The notes under the pieces are model-generated. The model worked only from the letters and a program-made list of their open reading frames with translations. It was not told the DNA's origin and did no database searches. DNA of 64,000 nucleotides, from contig NZ_PKEK01000025.1 in assembly GCF_002863225.1 (NCBI RefSeq), positions 62,001-126,000 on the forward strand, in the 5' to 3' direction. Shown here in pieces: positions 40,146 to 48,925 of this stretch. A program made the position numbers and the translations under genes. Position 1 is the first letter of the stretch, and the number at the start of each line of letters is the position of its first letter. This stretch comes from Mycobacterium sp. Lineage in GTDB: Bacteria; Actinomycetota; Actinomycetes; Mycobacteriales; Mycobacteriaceae.

Positions 40146-40176
40146 AAAAAGCCCCCGCCGAGCGCGGGGGCTTTTT
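40146..40176. terminator. intrinsic terminator with a perfect 13-bp stem
   Basis: AAAAAGCCCCCGC (40146-40158) pairs perfectly with GCGGGGGCTTTTT (40164-40176) around a five-base loop. A-tract and T-tract lie on either side, so it can act in both directions: for the small gene at 39927 and for the SDR gene that ends at 40201 on the minus strand. Confidence 0.93.
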
Positions 40177-40200
40177 CGTGGCCGACGAACCGGGGGCGAG

Positions 40201-40953
40201 TTAGCGTGGGGCCATCCGGATCGCGCCGTCCAGCCGGATGACCTCACCGTTCAGCATCGGATTCTCGATGATGTGCACCGCCAGCGCGCCGTACTCATCC
40301 GGGTTGCCCAACCGGCTGGGGTGCGGCACCTGTTTACCGAGCGACTCGCGCGCCGGCTCCGGCAGGCCCGCCAGCAGCGGGGTGTCGAACAGTCCCGGGG
40401 CGATCGTCACCACCCGGATGCCCTTGCTTGCCAGGTCACGGGCGATCGGCAGCGTCATGCCGACCACGCCGCCCTTCGACGCCGAGTAGGCGGCCTGACC
40501 GATCTGACCGTCGAAGGCCGCCACCGATGCCGTGTTGACGATGACGCCGCGCTCCTCCCCGACTAGGTCCTGCTGCGCGATCCGCTCGGCGCCGAGCCGC
40601 AGCACGTTGAAGGTGCCGATCAAGTTGATCTCCACGACCTTGCGGAACGCATCCAGCGGGAAGGGCCCGTCCTTGCCCAGCGTCTTGACGGCATTGCCGG
40701 TGCCGGCGCAGTTGACCACGATGCGCAACGGTCCCAGCGACGCGGCGATGTCGAGCGCCGCGGTCACCGCCTTCTCGTCGGTGACGTCGGCGGGCGCGAA
40801 CCGCGCCCGGTCGCCCAGCTCACGGACGACCTCTTCGCCCTTGAGATCGAGCACAACAACCTGAGCGCCGGCGTCGAGCAGCCGTCGCGTGGTGGCCAGG
40901 CCCAGGCCGGATGCTCCGCCCGTGACCAGCGCCACGGCATCGGTGATCTGCAC
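40201..40953 (-). CDS. short-chain dehydrogenase, 17-beta-HSD10-like (Rv1144-like)
   Basis: This 250-residue SDR has the NAD motif [11 protein letters not shown] near residue 10, the structural NCAG motif, and the catalytic Ser-Tyr-Lys set ([19 protein letters not shown]). The C-terminal [16 protein letters not shown] and [16 protein letters not shown] resemble the type-10 3-hydroxyacyl-CoA dehydrogenases. It would oxidise 3-hydroxy-acyl-CoA or 2-methyl-3-hydroxybutyryl-CoA (family inference). The GTG 40953 is preceded by GAAAGGAA. It is followed by a terminator, and mcr lies 75 bases upstream on the same strand, as in the Rv1143-Rv1144 pair. Confidence 0.88.
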   Translation of the reverse strand: MQITDAVALVTGGASGLGLATTRRLLDAGAQVVVLDLKGEEVVRELGDRARFAPADVTDEKAVTAALDIAASLGPLRIVVNCAGTGNAVKTLGKDGPFPLDAFRKVVEINLIGTFNVLRLGAERIAQQDLVGEERGVIVNTASVAAFDGQIGQAAYSASKGGVVGMTLPIARDLASKGIRVVTIAPGLFDTPLLAGLPEPARESLGKQVPHPSRLGNPDEYGALAVHIIENPMLNGEVIRLDGAIRMAPR

Positions 40954-41028
40954 GAAGAGGTTCCTTTCGGTCGGGTCGGACGTCGGCGGCTTCCGCGTCG
41001 GCGAATTCGACCCACTGAGTGGCCGGGA

Positions 41029-42102
41029 CTATACCCAGTCGTTGAGGACGGTCTCGGTGTCGGCTCCCGGCTGGCCGGGCGGCTTCGGCTGGTTCGGCTG
41101 CGACCGGGAGAACCGCGGCGCCGGCAGCGGCTGCAGTCCGTTGCCGGCTTGGTAGAAGGTGTTGCGCTCGGTGATGTGGGGTTCGGTCTCGACCTCGCCG
41201 AACGCCAGCACCGGCGTCACACACGCATCCGAGTCCGCGAACACCTTGGCCCAATGGTCGCGATCCTTGCTGCCGAACGCTTCGGTGAACGCGGCGCGCA
41301 ACTCGGGCCAGCGGCTCCGGTCGTTCTGCTCCGGCAGGTCCTTGGGGTCGAGGCCGAGTCCGGCCAGCATTGCCGCGTAGAACTGCGACTCGATGGCGCC
41401 CACCGACACGTAACGGCCGTCGGCGCATTCGTAGGTGTCGTAGTACGGCGCTCCGGTGTCGAGCATGTTGGTGCCGCGCTCGTCGGTCCACATGCCCAGC
41501 GCCCGCATCCCCCACATCATCTGCACCAGCACCGAGGACCCGTCCACCATCGCGGCGTCGACCACCTGGCCCTTGCCGGACGTCTGTCGCTCGAAGAGCG
41601 CCGACAGGATGCCGAGCAGCAGGAACATCGAGCCGCCGCCGAAGTCGCCGACCAGGTTCAGCGGCGGAACCGGCCGCTCGCCCGCGCGCCCGATCGCGTG
41701 CAGCACGCCGTTGAGCGAAATGTAGTTGATGTCGTGACCGGCCTGCTTGCTGCGCGGACCGGTCTGACCCCAGCCGGTCATCCGGCCGTAGATCAGCCGC
41801 TCGTTGATCTTGGCGCAGTCGTCCGGGCCCAGTCCCATCCGCTCGGTAACCCCCGGCCGGTAGCCCTCGATCAACACGTCGGCCTTGGCGACGAGCTTGA
41901 GCACCAAGTCGCGGCCCTCGTCGGACTTCAGGTCGGCGATGACGAACCGCCGGTTGCGCAGCATCGGGTCGGAGCCACTGGCACCGGGTCGATCGACGCG
42001 CACGACGTCAGCGCCCAGGTCGCCCAAAATCATCGCCGCGTGCGGGCCGGGCCCGATCCCGGCGAGCTCGATGACTCGCAACCCTGACAGCGGACCCGCC
42101 AT
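41029..42102 (-). CDS. mcr: alpha-methylacyl-CoA racemase
   Basis: This 357-residue CoA-transferase-family-III protein matches MCR (Rv1143). It interconverts R and S 2-methylacyl-CoA esters, allowing beta-oxidation of branched chains such as steroid side chains. The His126, Asp156 and Glu241 equivalents appear in [24 protein letters not shown] and [12 protein letters not shown]. The N-terminus is [21 protein letters not shown] chose ATG 42102 as in the homologue; the frame stays open upstream. It pairs with the downstream SDR and lies next to the divergent echA10. Confidence 0.94.
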   Translation of the reverse strand: MAGPLSGLRVIELAGIGPGPHAAMILGDLGADVVRVDRPGASGSDPMLRNRRFVIADLKSDEGRDLVLKLVAKADVLIEGYRPGVTERMGLGPDDCAKINERLIYGRMTGWGQTGPRSKQAGHDINYISLNGVLHAIGRAGERPVPPLNLVGDFGGGSMFLLLGILSALFERQTSGKGQVVDAAMVDGSSVLVQMMWGMRALGMWTDERGTNMLDTGAPYYDTYECADGRYVSVGAIESQFYAAMLAGLGLDPKDLPEQNDRSRWPELRAAFTEAFGSKDRDHWAKVFADSDACVTPVLAFGEVETEPHITERNTFYQAGNGLQPLPAPRFSRSQPNQPKPPGQPGADTETVLNDWV

Positions 42103-42198
42103 GATCTCCCGACCTCTCTGTCGACACCCGCGCGTATTCCAAGCATCTTGACAGTCGGGCCGAACGAGGCTGCACCCCGGTGGCTTACAGTCGATCGC

Positions 42199-43005
42199 AT
42201 GACAGCCATCGATTCCGGAATCGACGCCCTGGCACCCGTCGACGGTCTGGCGGTGAGTCTCGCCGACGGCGTGTTGTCGGTGACGATCGACCGTCCCGAC
42301 AGCTTGAATTCGCTGAATTTGCCGGTGTTCGAGGGGCTCGCCGATGCGCTGGAACAAGCGGCCAACGACCCCCGAGTGAAGGTGGTGCGTCTCGGCGGCG
42401 CCGGCCGTGGCTTCTGCTCCGGAGCCGGGATGGGCGCCGACGATGTCGACGGCACCGGTGCGGAATTGATCCTGGCGGCCAACCGGCTGGTGCGTGCGAT
42501 CACGGCGCTGCCCCGCCCGGTCGTCGCGGTGGTCCAGGGTCCGGCGGCAGGTATCGGCGTCTCGATCGCATTGGCCTGCGACCTCGTATTGGCTTCGGAC
42601 AAAGCGTTTTTCATGCTCGCTTTCACCAAAATCGGCCTGATGCCCGACGGCGGAGCGTCGGCGTTGATCGCCGCGGCCATCGGCCGTATCGGTGCGATGC
42701 GAATGGCTCTGCTGGCCGAGCGGCTGCCGGCCGCTGACGCGCTGGCCGCCGGGTTGATCACCGCCGTCTATCCGGCCGACGACTTCGACGCCGCGGTGGA
42801 CGAGGTGGTGTCCCGCTTGCTGGCCGGCCCCGCGGTGGCGTTCGCCAAGACCAAGCAGGCGATCAACGCCGCCACGCTGACCGAGTTGGAGCCGACGCTG
42901 CAGCGCGAACTGGAAGGTCAGTCACTGCTGCTGCAGTCGCACGACTTCCGGGAGGGCGCAAGGGCTTTCCAGCAGCGCCGGACGCCGGACTTCACAGATA
43001 TGTGA
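42199..43005 (+). CDS. echA10: enoyl-CoA hydratase/isomerase family protein (EchA10-like)
   Basis: This 268-residue crotonase-fold protein matches Rv1142c ([17 protein letters not shown]...). The oxyanion-hole motifs are [10 protein letters not shown] and [15 protein letters not shown]. The two hydratase glutamates are not found; instead [12 protein letters not shown] carries an Asp at the second position, as in PaaG-type isomerases, so isomerase rather than hydratase activity is likely (inference). ATG 42199 is the homologous start. It is divergent from mcr and convergent with the CPBP-protease-like gene. Confidence 0.88.
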   Translation: MTAIDSGIDALAPVDGLAVSLADGVLSVTIDRPDSLNSLNLPVFEGLADALEQAANDPRVKVVRLGGAGRGFCSGAGMGADDVDGTGAELILAANRLVRAITALPRPVVAVVQGPAAGIGVSIALACDLVLASDKAFFMLAFTKIGLMPDGGASALIAAAIGRIGAMRMALLAERLPAADALAAGLITAVYPADDFDAAVDEVVSRLLAGPAVAFAKTKQAINAATLTELEPTLQRELEGQSLLLQSHDFREGARAFQQRRTPDFTDM

Positions 43006-43015
43006 GCACCGACGG

Positions 43016-43735
43016 CTAGAGACCGAACAGCGGCGGCAGCCCCAGCAGCACGACCAGCGTCCAGACGAAGTGGGTCAGGATCGGCGCCAGGACCCCACCG
43101 GTGGCCCGGCGCTCGAGCGCGCAGACGGTGCCCAGGATGATCGCGGCGAAGGCGAGCATCGGGTTGCGGCTGCTGCCCAGCGTGGCCAGGGCGTAGATGA
43201 CGGTCGAGATCAGCAACGGATGGTGCCGGCCCAACGCGGTGTACAGCGCGCCGCGGTAGAACATCTCCTCGGCGACCGCCGCCAGCAGCGCGACCGTCAG
43301 GGTCAGCCGCCACGATCCCCGGTTGCTGTATTCCAGTAACCGGGTGACGAACTCGGCGATCGCCGGAATCTCGCGGACCACGAATCCGCCGAGGATGAAC
43401 ACACCACCGAGCAGCAGCCCGATGACCGTGCCACTGACCACCGGCCGCTGATTGCGACCACGCCAGCGGGCTCCGCCGAGGTGCAGCGGCCCGGAGGCGA
43501 AAGCGCCGACCGCCCAGATGCCCGTCAGCGCCAGCGACCACCAGTAGAAGGCCTGTTCTCCGGGATGCTTGCGCAGTGCCAGCCCCAGCGATGCGACACC
43601 GAGCACCATGACGACCGAGACGACGATCCGTCGCCGCCGCACCGTCGATGGCGGTTCGTTGTGCGGCACAGCGACATTGACGATGCCGCGGCGAATCTCT
43701 TCCAGAGCGCTGGGCTGGGGACTCAGGTCTGTCAC
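43016..43735 (-). CDS. CPBP-family intramembrane protease-like protein
   Basis: This 239-residue membrane protein has about seven to eight helices and the CAAX-protease/bacteriocin-processing motif VAEEMFYRGALYTALGRHHP (EExxxR), with a later conserved His region ILTHFVWTLVVLL. Such proteins are intramembrane glutamic/metalloproteases or self-immunity proteins. The GTG at 43735 (VTDLSPQPSAL) has AGGAGGAG 8 bases upstream, which decides the start over open frame further upstream. It lies 61 bases downstream of the atypical SDR gene on the same strand and may be co-transcribed. The substrate is unknown. Confidence 0.82.
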   Translation of the reverse strand: MTDLSPQPSALEEIRRGIVNVAVPHNEPPSTVRRRRIVVSVVMVLGVASLGLALRKHPGEQAFYWWSLALTGIWAVGAFASGPLHLGGARWRGRNQRPVVSGTVIGLLLGGVFILGGFVVREIPAIAEFVTRLLEYSNRGSWRLTLTVALLAAVAEEMFYRGALYTALGRHHPLLISTVIYALATLGSSRNPMLAFAAIILGTVCALERRATGGVLAPILTHFVWTLVVLLGLPPLFGL

Positions 43736-43796
43736 GTGCGCTGCTCCTCCTGACTTCGTTGACCGCGCCACTGGAGCACCGCAGCGCGGGTCATGT

Positions 43797-44954
43797 CTAA
43801 TGCACCTTCGGTGTGAGCGTGATCAAGATATCGAGCCCGGTGCGGATCGCACCGGCGATCGGACCCGAGACAGCGCCCACCAAGCCGAGGCCGGGTCGCA
43901 CGACCGCTGGGGTCACCTTGCTCGCCAGCCGTCGTATCCGCAACGTATCGCCGCCCGCCCAGACGGGATCGCTGTCGGCGAGGTGGTGGGGGTCGACGAG
44001 GGCGTTGACCGGACGCGGCCGGCCGCTCGAGAGTGCGCGGCCGATCGAATCCTCGATCGTCATCAATCCACCCGGTGGATCGGGGACCAGATCGCGGAGA
44101 CCGGACCCGCTGGCTCGCATCGGGTAGTCGAGCGACTCGACCAGGTCGGCAGCCAGTCCGTCGGGCACTGGAAGGGCGATACCGGTCACCCAGGATGCCA
44201 GCTTGGTGTCGATACCCCACACCGGTAGGCCGGTCTGCCAGACGCCGGCGACCCGCGCGTAAGTCTTCAGCATGTCGCGGTAGGACGTGGTGTCCGGACC
44301 GGCGATGTCGTAGGAGCCCGCCGGCACCCGGTCCGGGTCGGCGGCCGCGACGAGGTAGTACAGCACATCGGTGATGGAGATCGGGTCGATCGGATTTTCC
44401 ATCCAGGACGGAATCGGGATGACCGGAAAACGGTCGGCGACGTAACGCATCATCTCGAACGACGTGGAACCGGCGCCGAATATCACCGCGGCGCCCAGCC
44501 ACACCACGTCGGCGCCACCCTCGACGCTCAGCGCCTCGGCCACCTCGGCTCGGCTGGCCAGATGCTCGGACAGGCCTTCGTCGGAGGGAACGAACCCACC
44601 GAGGTACACGATGCGGCGCACCCCGGCGTCCTTGGCCGCGCGCACCCCGGCGTCCTTGGCCGCGACGGCGACGTTCTCGGCCGAGGCGCGGTCGGCTTTG
44701 CGGAAACCGGGTTGGCCGATGGCGTGCACCAGGTAGTAGATGACGTCGACCTGGCCCGCGTCGGTCAGCGCGTCTCGTGCCGAGTCGGCGTCGGCCGCAT
44801 CCAATTTCACCGCGGTCACGTCGCCGGACCATCCGAAGGACGCGAGACGGGCCGGGTCGCGGGTGGCCGCAACGACATCGTGCCCTGCTCTCAGCAGAGC
44901 CGTGACCAGTCGCGATCCCACATATCCCGTTGCGCCGGTCACCAGTATTCGCAC
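43797..44954 (-). CDS. atypical SDR, NAD(P)-binding NmrA/epimerase-like protein
   Basis: This 385-residue protein begins with the Rossmann motif VTGATGYVGSRLV and contains DVIYYLVHAIGQPGF and DIAGPDTTSYRDMLKTYARV, as in mycobacterial NmrA-like SDRs. The C-terminal ~120 residues are a family-specific extension. An in-frame 24-bp tandem duplication gives AAKDAGVRAAKDAGVR (DNA 44617-44664), an unusual short doubling in the second beta-alpha region. The promoter region carries two direct repeats of ~24 bases. Substrate and partner are unknown. Confidence 0.82.
   Translation of the reverse strand: MRILVTGATGYVGSRLVTALLRAGHDVVAATRDPARLASFGWSGDVTAVKLDAADADSARDALTDAGQVDVIYYLVHAIGQPGFRKADRASAENVAVAAKDAGVRAAKDAGVRRIVYLGGFVPSDEGLSEHLASRAEVAEALSVEGGADVVWLGAAVIFGAGSTSFEMMRYVADRFPVIPIPSWMENPIDPISITDVLYYLVAAADPDRVPAGSYDIAGPDTTSYRDMLKTYARVAGVWQTGLPVWGIDTKLASWVTGIALPVPDGLAADLVESLDYPMRASGSGLRDLVPDPPGGLMTIEDSIGRALSSGRPRPVNALVDPHHLADSDPVWAGGDTLRIRRLASKVTPAVVRPGLGLVGAVSGPIAGAIRTGLDILITLTPKVH
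44617..44664. repeat. 24-bp in-frame tandem duplication inside the atypical SDR gene
   Basis: Two consecutive identical 24-base copies (starting CGCACCCCGGCG at 44617 and 44641) encode AAKDAGVR twice. They keep the frame and so lengthen the protein by eight residues. Confidence 0.9.
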
Positions 44955-44959
44955 AATGT

Positions 44960-45008
44960 CAACCTATCGATCGGAATGAACGTTCAACCTACCGACCGGG
45001 ATGAACGC
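44960..45008. promoter_or_regulatory. paired direct repeats before the atypical SDR gene
   Basis: CAACCTATCGATCGGAATGA (44960 on) and CAACCTACCGACCGGGATGA (44985 on) are two copies of a 24-base element, period 25, each ending in GAACG. At their junction TGAACGTTCA (44977-44986) is palindromic. They start 6 bases upstream of the minus-strand start at 44954, where an operator would act. The regulator is unknown. Confidence 0.55.
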
Positions 45009-45217
45009 GCGTATTGACTCTCGTGTTGCCCCGCGCCCCCACCGGCAAACCGAAGTGGCCGTTCTCACATGCCACTCGACGAGCTGAACGTTCTGTCCAA
45101 TGCGCTACGAGTCGGGATCCCATGAATCGGCCTGAACCAATTGAGCTGTCCGACCGTGACGTTTAACGTGAGCGAACGCGTCCAGTTTCGCCCGAATCGC
45201 AAGGGGTGAAAGCCAAC

Positions 45218-46258
45218 ATGTCATCAACTCCCTCTGTCTCTTCCGTGGCTGTCGAGTTCCCGCCTCACCAAGTCAGTCAGGCGGAAGCGATCTCCGGGCT
45301 GACCGGTTTCGGCGGTAAAGATTTCGATCGCTTCGGCGCCAGTGCCGGAGTGCAGCGGCGCCGGATCGCGCTGCCGCTGGCCGAATACGGCAAGCTCGGT
45401 GGCTTCACCGAAGCCAACAACATATTCATCGAGGTGGCGCTGGGGTTGGGCGAGCGCGCCATCCGGACAGCCCTGGACACGGCTGGCATCCAGCCGTCCG
45501 AGGTCGACGTGGTGTTCTCGACAACGGTGACCGGGTTGGCGGTGCCCACGCTGGAGGCCCGGCTGGCCACCCGACTCGGGCTGCGACCCGACGTCAAGCG
45601 GGTGCCACTGTTCGGCCTGGGATGCGTGGCCGGCGCCGCGGGCGTGGCTCGGATGCACGACTATCTCCTGGCCTTCCCGGACCAGGTCTCGGTGCTGCTG
45701 GCCGTGGAGCTGTGCTCGCTGACGCTGCAGCGCAACGACCTCTCGGTGGCGAACCTGGTGGCCGCCAGCCTATTTGGGGACGGCGCGGCGGCAGTCGTCG
45801 CCGAGGGGTCCGCCCGCACGGCTGCCGGGCCCAGGGTCCTGGCCACCCGCAGCCGCATCTACCCCGACACCGAAGACGTCATGGGTTGGGACATCGGCAG
45901 CAACGGCTTCAAGATCAAGCTGTCCACCGAGGTCGCGACCGTCGCCGAGAAATACGTCGGTGACGATGTGCGCCACTTCCTGGGCGATCACGGCCTGACG
46001 CCGAAAGACATCTCGACCTGGGTGTGCCACCCCGGCGGGCCGAAGGTCATCGAGGCGATCGAGAACACCCTCGACCTTCCGGCCGAGGCGATGGACCACA
46101 CTCGAAACTCGTTGCGCGAGAACGCGAATCTGTCGTCAGTGTCGGTGCTCGACGTGCTGCGCAGGAATATGGCCGACCCGCCGCCGCCGGGATCGTTCGG
46201 GCTGATGATCGCAATGGGTCCGGCGTTCTGCTCCGAACTCGTGCTGCTCGGCTGGTAG
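45218..46258 (+). CDS. type III polyketide synthase (chalcone-synthase fold)
   Basis: This 346-residue thiolase-fold protein has the type III PKS catalytic triad: Cys136 in FGLGCVAGAAG, His271 in WVCHPGGPKVIEA and Asn304 in NANLSSVSVLD. The C-terminal GSFGLMIAMGPAFCSELVLL is also typical. Such enzymes condense acyl-CoA starters with malonyl-CoA to make alkylresorcinols or pyrones. A methyltransferase-like membrane protein follows 3 bases later. The type III PKS plus ICMT pair recalls a mycobacterial locus reported to make methylated benzoquinone electron carriers (remembered, not checked). I favour ATG 45218 with GGTGAAAG upstream; GTG 45206 is also possible. Confidence 0.9.
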   Translation: MSSTPSVSSVAVEFPPHQVSQAEAISGLTGFGGKDFDRFGASAGVQRRRIALPLAEYGKLGGFTEANNIFIEVALGLGERAIRTALDTAGIQPSEVDVVFSTTVTGLAVPTLEARLATRLGLRPDVKRVPLFGLGCVAGAAGVARMHDYLLAFPDQVSVLLAVELCSLTLQRNDLSVANLVAASLFGDGAAAVVAEGSARTAAGPRVLATRSRIYPDTEDVMGWDIGSNGFKIKLSTEVATVAEKYVGDDVRHFLGDHGLTPKDISTWVCHPGGPKVIEAIENTLDLPAEAMDHTRNSLRENANLSSVSVLDVLRRNMADPPPPGSFGLMIAMGPAFCSELVLLGW

Positions 46259-46261
46259 GCC

Positions 46262-46762
46262 GTGTACTACCTGCTGATCCTTGCCGTCGGTGTCGAGCGG
46301 GTGGCGGAGCTGGTCGTTTCCAAGCGCAACGCCCGGCGGGCTTTCGCCAACGGCGGCAAGGAATTCGGGCACAACCACTACCCGGTGATGGTCACCATTC
46401 ACACCGCCCTGCTGGTCGGTTGCGTCGCCGAGGTCTGGGCGCTGCACCGGCCGTTCCTGCCGTGGCTGGGCTGGCCGATGCTGGCCCTGGCGGTCTCGAC
46501 TCAGGTGTTGCGCTGGTGGTGCATCGCGACGCTGGGCCACCGGTGGAACACGCTGGTGATCGTGTTGCCCGAGGCGCCGCTGGTGCGGCGCGGCCCGTAC
46601 CGCTGGCTGCACCACCCGAACTATGTCGCCGTCGTCGTCGAGGGATTTGCGCTGCCGCTGATCCACACGGCATGGCTGACCGCGATCGGTTTCACGGTGG
46701 CCAACGCGCTGCTGCTGACCGTGCGGATCCGGGTGGAAAACTCCGCGCTCGGTTACGCGTGA
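46262..46762 (+). CDS. isoprenylcysteine-carboxyl-methyltransferase-like membrane protein (ICMT family)
   Basis: This 166-residue protein has four to five membrane helices and the ICMT-family active-site motif RGPYRWLHHPNYVAVVVEG, with a conserved ENSALGY-type end. ICMT-fold enzymes use SAM for methylation at the membrane. The GTG start lies 3 bases after the PKS stop, so the two are almost certainly co-transcribed; it probably O- or C-methylates the lipophilic polyketide product (inference). Confidence 0.87.
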   Translation: MYYLLILAVGVERVAELVVSKRNARRAFANGGKEFGHNHYPVMVTIHTALLVGCVAEVWALHRPFLPWLGWPMLALAVSTQVLRWWCIATLGHRWNTLVIVLPEAPLVRRGPYRWLHHPNYVAVVVEGFALPLIHTAWLTAIGFTVANALLLTVRIRVENSALGYA

Positions 46763-46823
46763 ATCGAGTCGGCGGCTGATCGCCGCGCCGCGAACATGTT
46801 GGCGCGCTACGCGATTGCGGTTT

Positions 46824-47615
46824 TCAGCGCGCCTTCCAGACCGGAGGTCGCTTCTCGGCGAACGCCAACGGTCCTTCCTTGGCATCCTCGGTGCGCAACA
46901 GCGTGCCGAATTCACGCGTGGTGCGCGCCCAACTCGGCTCTTCGTCGGGAATGACACCGTCGTCGGCACCGCAGGCGATCCGCTTGCTGGCCTGCACCGA
47001 CAGCGGCGCGTTGACGGTGATCCGCTTGGCAAGCGCCAGTGCGGCTTCCAGCACCGTGCCGTCTGCGACGACCTCGTTGATCAACCCCCAGTCGGCGGCC
47101 TCCCGGGCGCTGATCGGCTCGCCGGTGAGCAGCATCTGCATGCCGACCTTGCGGGGTAGCTGCTGCGCGATGCGGAACACTCCGCCCGCGCCGGCGAGCA
47201 GGCCGACCTTGACTTCCGGCAACCCGAACTGCGCGCGTTCCTCGGCCACCACCAGGTCACTGGCCAAGGCCAGCTCGGTGCCACCGCCCAGCGCCGTGCC
47301 GTTGACCGCGGCGATCGTCGGCTTGTCGATGAAGTGGTGGACGTAACCGGCAAAACCCCAATCGCCGTGGTCCGGGTGGTACAGATTCTCGCGGCGCGAG
47401 ATGGCCTTGAGATCCGCTCCGGCACAGAAGGATTTGTCGCCGGCACCGGTGATCACCACCGCACGGACGTCGGCATCGTGCTGTGCCTGCTCGAGCGCGT
47501 CACCCACGCCGATGCTGACGGCGCCGTTGACGCAGTTGCGGGCTTCCGGGCGGTTGATGGTGATGACGAGGACGTCGTCGCGGCGCTCGGTGAGCACCGC
47601 GGCCGGTTCGGTCAC
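46824..47615 (-). CDS. enoyl-CoA hydratase (Rv1136-like crotonase)
   Basis: This 263-residue crotonase has the CoA-binding core CAGADLKAISRRENLY, the oxyanion-hole and first-Glu motif NGTALGGGTELALASD, and the second-Glu motif FGLPEVKVGLLAGAGG, so hydratase activity is plausible. GTG 47615 overlaps the thiolase stop (GTGA), giving translational coupling; GGAG precedes it. The thiolase-crotonase pair corresponds to Rv1135A-Rv1136 and would handle two steps of a beta-oxidation spiral. Confidence 0.9.
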   Translation of the reverse strand: MTEPAAVLTERRDDVLVITINRPEARNCVNGAVSIGVGDALEQAQHDADVRAVVITGAGDKSFCAGADLKAISRRENLYHPDHGDWGFAGYVHHFIDKPTIAAVNGTALGGGTELALASDLVVAEERAQFGLPEVKVGLLAGAGGVFRIAQQLPRKVGMQMLLTGEPISAREAADWGLINEVVADGTVLEAALALAKRITVNAPLSVQASKRIACGADDGVIPDEEPSWARTTREFGTLLRTEDAKEGPLAFAEKRPPVWKAR

Positions 47616-48757
47616 AGCAGCTCCACGATGGTGGCGTTGGCCTGGCCGCCACCCTCGCACATGGTCTGCAGGCCGTAACGAATTCCCTTGTCCCGCATGT
47701 GGTAAAGCATCGTGGTCATGATCCGAGCACCGGATCCGCCGAGCGGGTGGCCGAGCGCGATCGCCCCGCCGTTGGGGTTGAGCTTCTTCTCGTCGGCGCC
47801 GATGTCTTTCAGCCAGACCAGCGGTACCGGCGCGAACGCCTCGTTGACCTCGAAGACACCGATGTCCTCCAGCGACAGCCCGGAACGCTTCAGTGCTTTC
47901 TGCGTGGCCGGAATCGGCGCGGTCAGCATGATCACCGGGTCGGCACCGGCCAGCACGGCGGTGTGCACCTTGGCAATCGGGTTGAGTCCCAACTCTTTTG
48001 CCTTCTCCGCCGACATGAACAGCAGTGCGGCCGATCCGTCGGAGATCTGGCTCGAGTTACCGGCGTGGATGACGCCGTCCTCTTTGAACGCCGGCTTCAG
48101 CTGCGCCATCTTCTCGATCGGGGTGCCGCGACGGATGCCCTCGTCTTTGAGCACCGGGTTGCCATCCTGGTCCTTGATCGGCGCGATCTGATCGTCGAAC
48201 GCACCGGAATCCTGTGCCGCGGCCGCCTTTTCGTGTGAGCCGAGCGAGAACTGGTCGACCGTGGTCCGGTCGAATCCCCACTGCTCGGCGATCATCTCGG
48301 CGCCGATGCCCTGGTTGGGCGTCCGGTCGTAGCGGGCCTTGAAGCCCGGCGAGAACGGGTTTCCGCCGTTGGCCAGCGAGGCACCCATCGGCGTCCGCGA
48401 CATCGACTCGACGCCACCGGCGACCACCACGTCGTAATGCCCGGCAACCACGCCGGCGGCGGCGAAGTGGATCGACTGCTGGCTGGATCCGCACTGCCGG
48501 TCAACGGTCACGCCGGGAACGGTCTCCGGCCACCCCGCGGCCAACAGCGCGGTGCGGCCGATGTCCATCGACTGCTCGCCGGCCTGCATGACGCAGCCCC
48601 AGATCACGTCGTCGACGAGGCCCGGGTCGACGCCGGCCTTCTCGACGAGGGCGTTGAGCACCTGCGCGGACAGGTCGGCCGCGTGAACGCCGGACAACCC
48701 GCCGTTTCGCTTCCCGACTGGTGTACGAACTGCCTCGACGATGACGGCTTCAGCCAT
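47612..48757 (-). CDS. acetyl-CoA acetyltransferase (thiolase, Rv1135A-like)
   Basis: This 381-residue degradative thiolase has the nucleophile Cys in VDRQCGSSQQSIHFAA (near residue 90), the His motif FEVNEAFAPVPLVW, and the C-terminal second Cys in LQTMCEGGGQANATIVE with GGAIALGHPLGGSGAR. It cleaves 3-ketoacyl-CoA. It is full length, whereas the M. tuberculosis counterpart is fragmentary as I recall. The ATG at 48757 (MAEAVIVEAVRTPVGK) follows AAGGAG-like sequence. A TetR-type inverted repeat lies about 100 bases upstream. Confidence 0.92.
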   Translation of the reverse strand: MAEAVIVEAVRTPVGKRNGGLSGVHAADLSAQVLNALVEKAGVDPGLVDDVIWGCVMQAGEQSMDIGRTALLAAGWPETVPGVTVDRQCGSSQQSIHFAAAGVVAGHYDVVVAGGVESMSRTPMGASLANGGNPFSPGFKARYDRTPNQGIGAEMIAEQWGFDRTTVDQFSLGSHEKAAAAQDSGAFDDQIAPIKDQDGNPVLKDEGIRRGTPIEKMAQLKPAFKEDGVIHAGNSSQISDGSAALLFMSAEKAKELGLNPIAKVHTAVLAGADPVIMLTAPIPATQKALKRSGLSLEDIGVFEVNEAFAPVPLVWLKDIGADEKKLNPNGGAIALGHPLGGSGARIMTTMLYHMRDKGIRYGLQTMCEGGGQANATIVELL

Positions 48758-48853
48758 GGCACTATCTCCTTTGATACTCCGGCCTATTTGCCCGACTCCT
48801 CCTCAGACCCAGTGGTCTGCATCGTCGTCGCGCGGACTTGGACTGATTGTTGA

Positions 48854-48869
48854 CCAACCGCTTAGTTGG
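48854..48869. promoter_or_regulatory. possible TetR-type operator upstream of the thiolase
   Basis: CCAAC (48854-48858) and GTTGG (48865-48869) are inverted around CGCTTA. The site is between the divergent starts of the thiolase (48757) and the NAD-binding protein (48926). Arms are only five bases, so confidence is low. Confidence 0.35.
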
Positions 48870-48925
48870 CCCGCCGCCGGGGTCCCCTACTGGTAAGTAG
48901 CCTCAGAATCCGTACTTTGGAAGTC

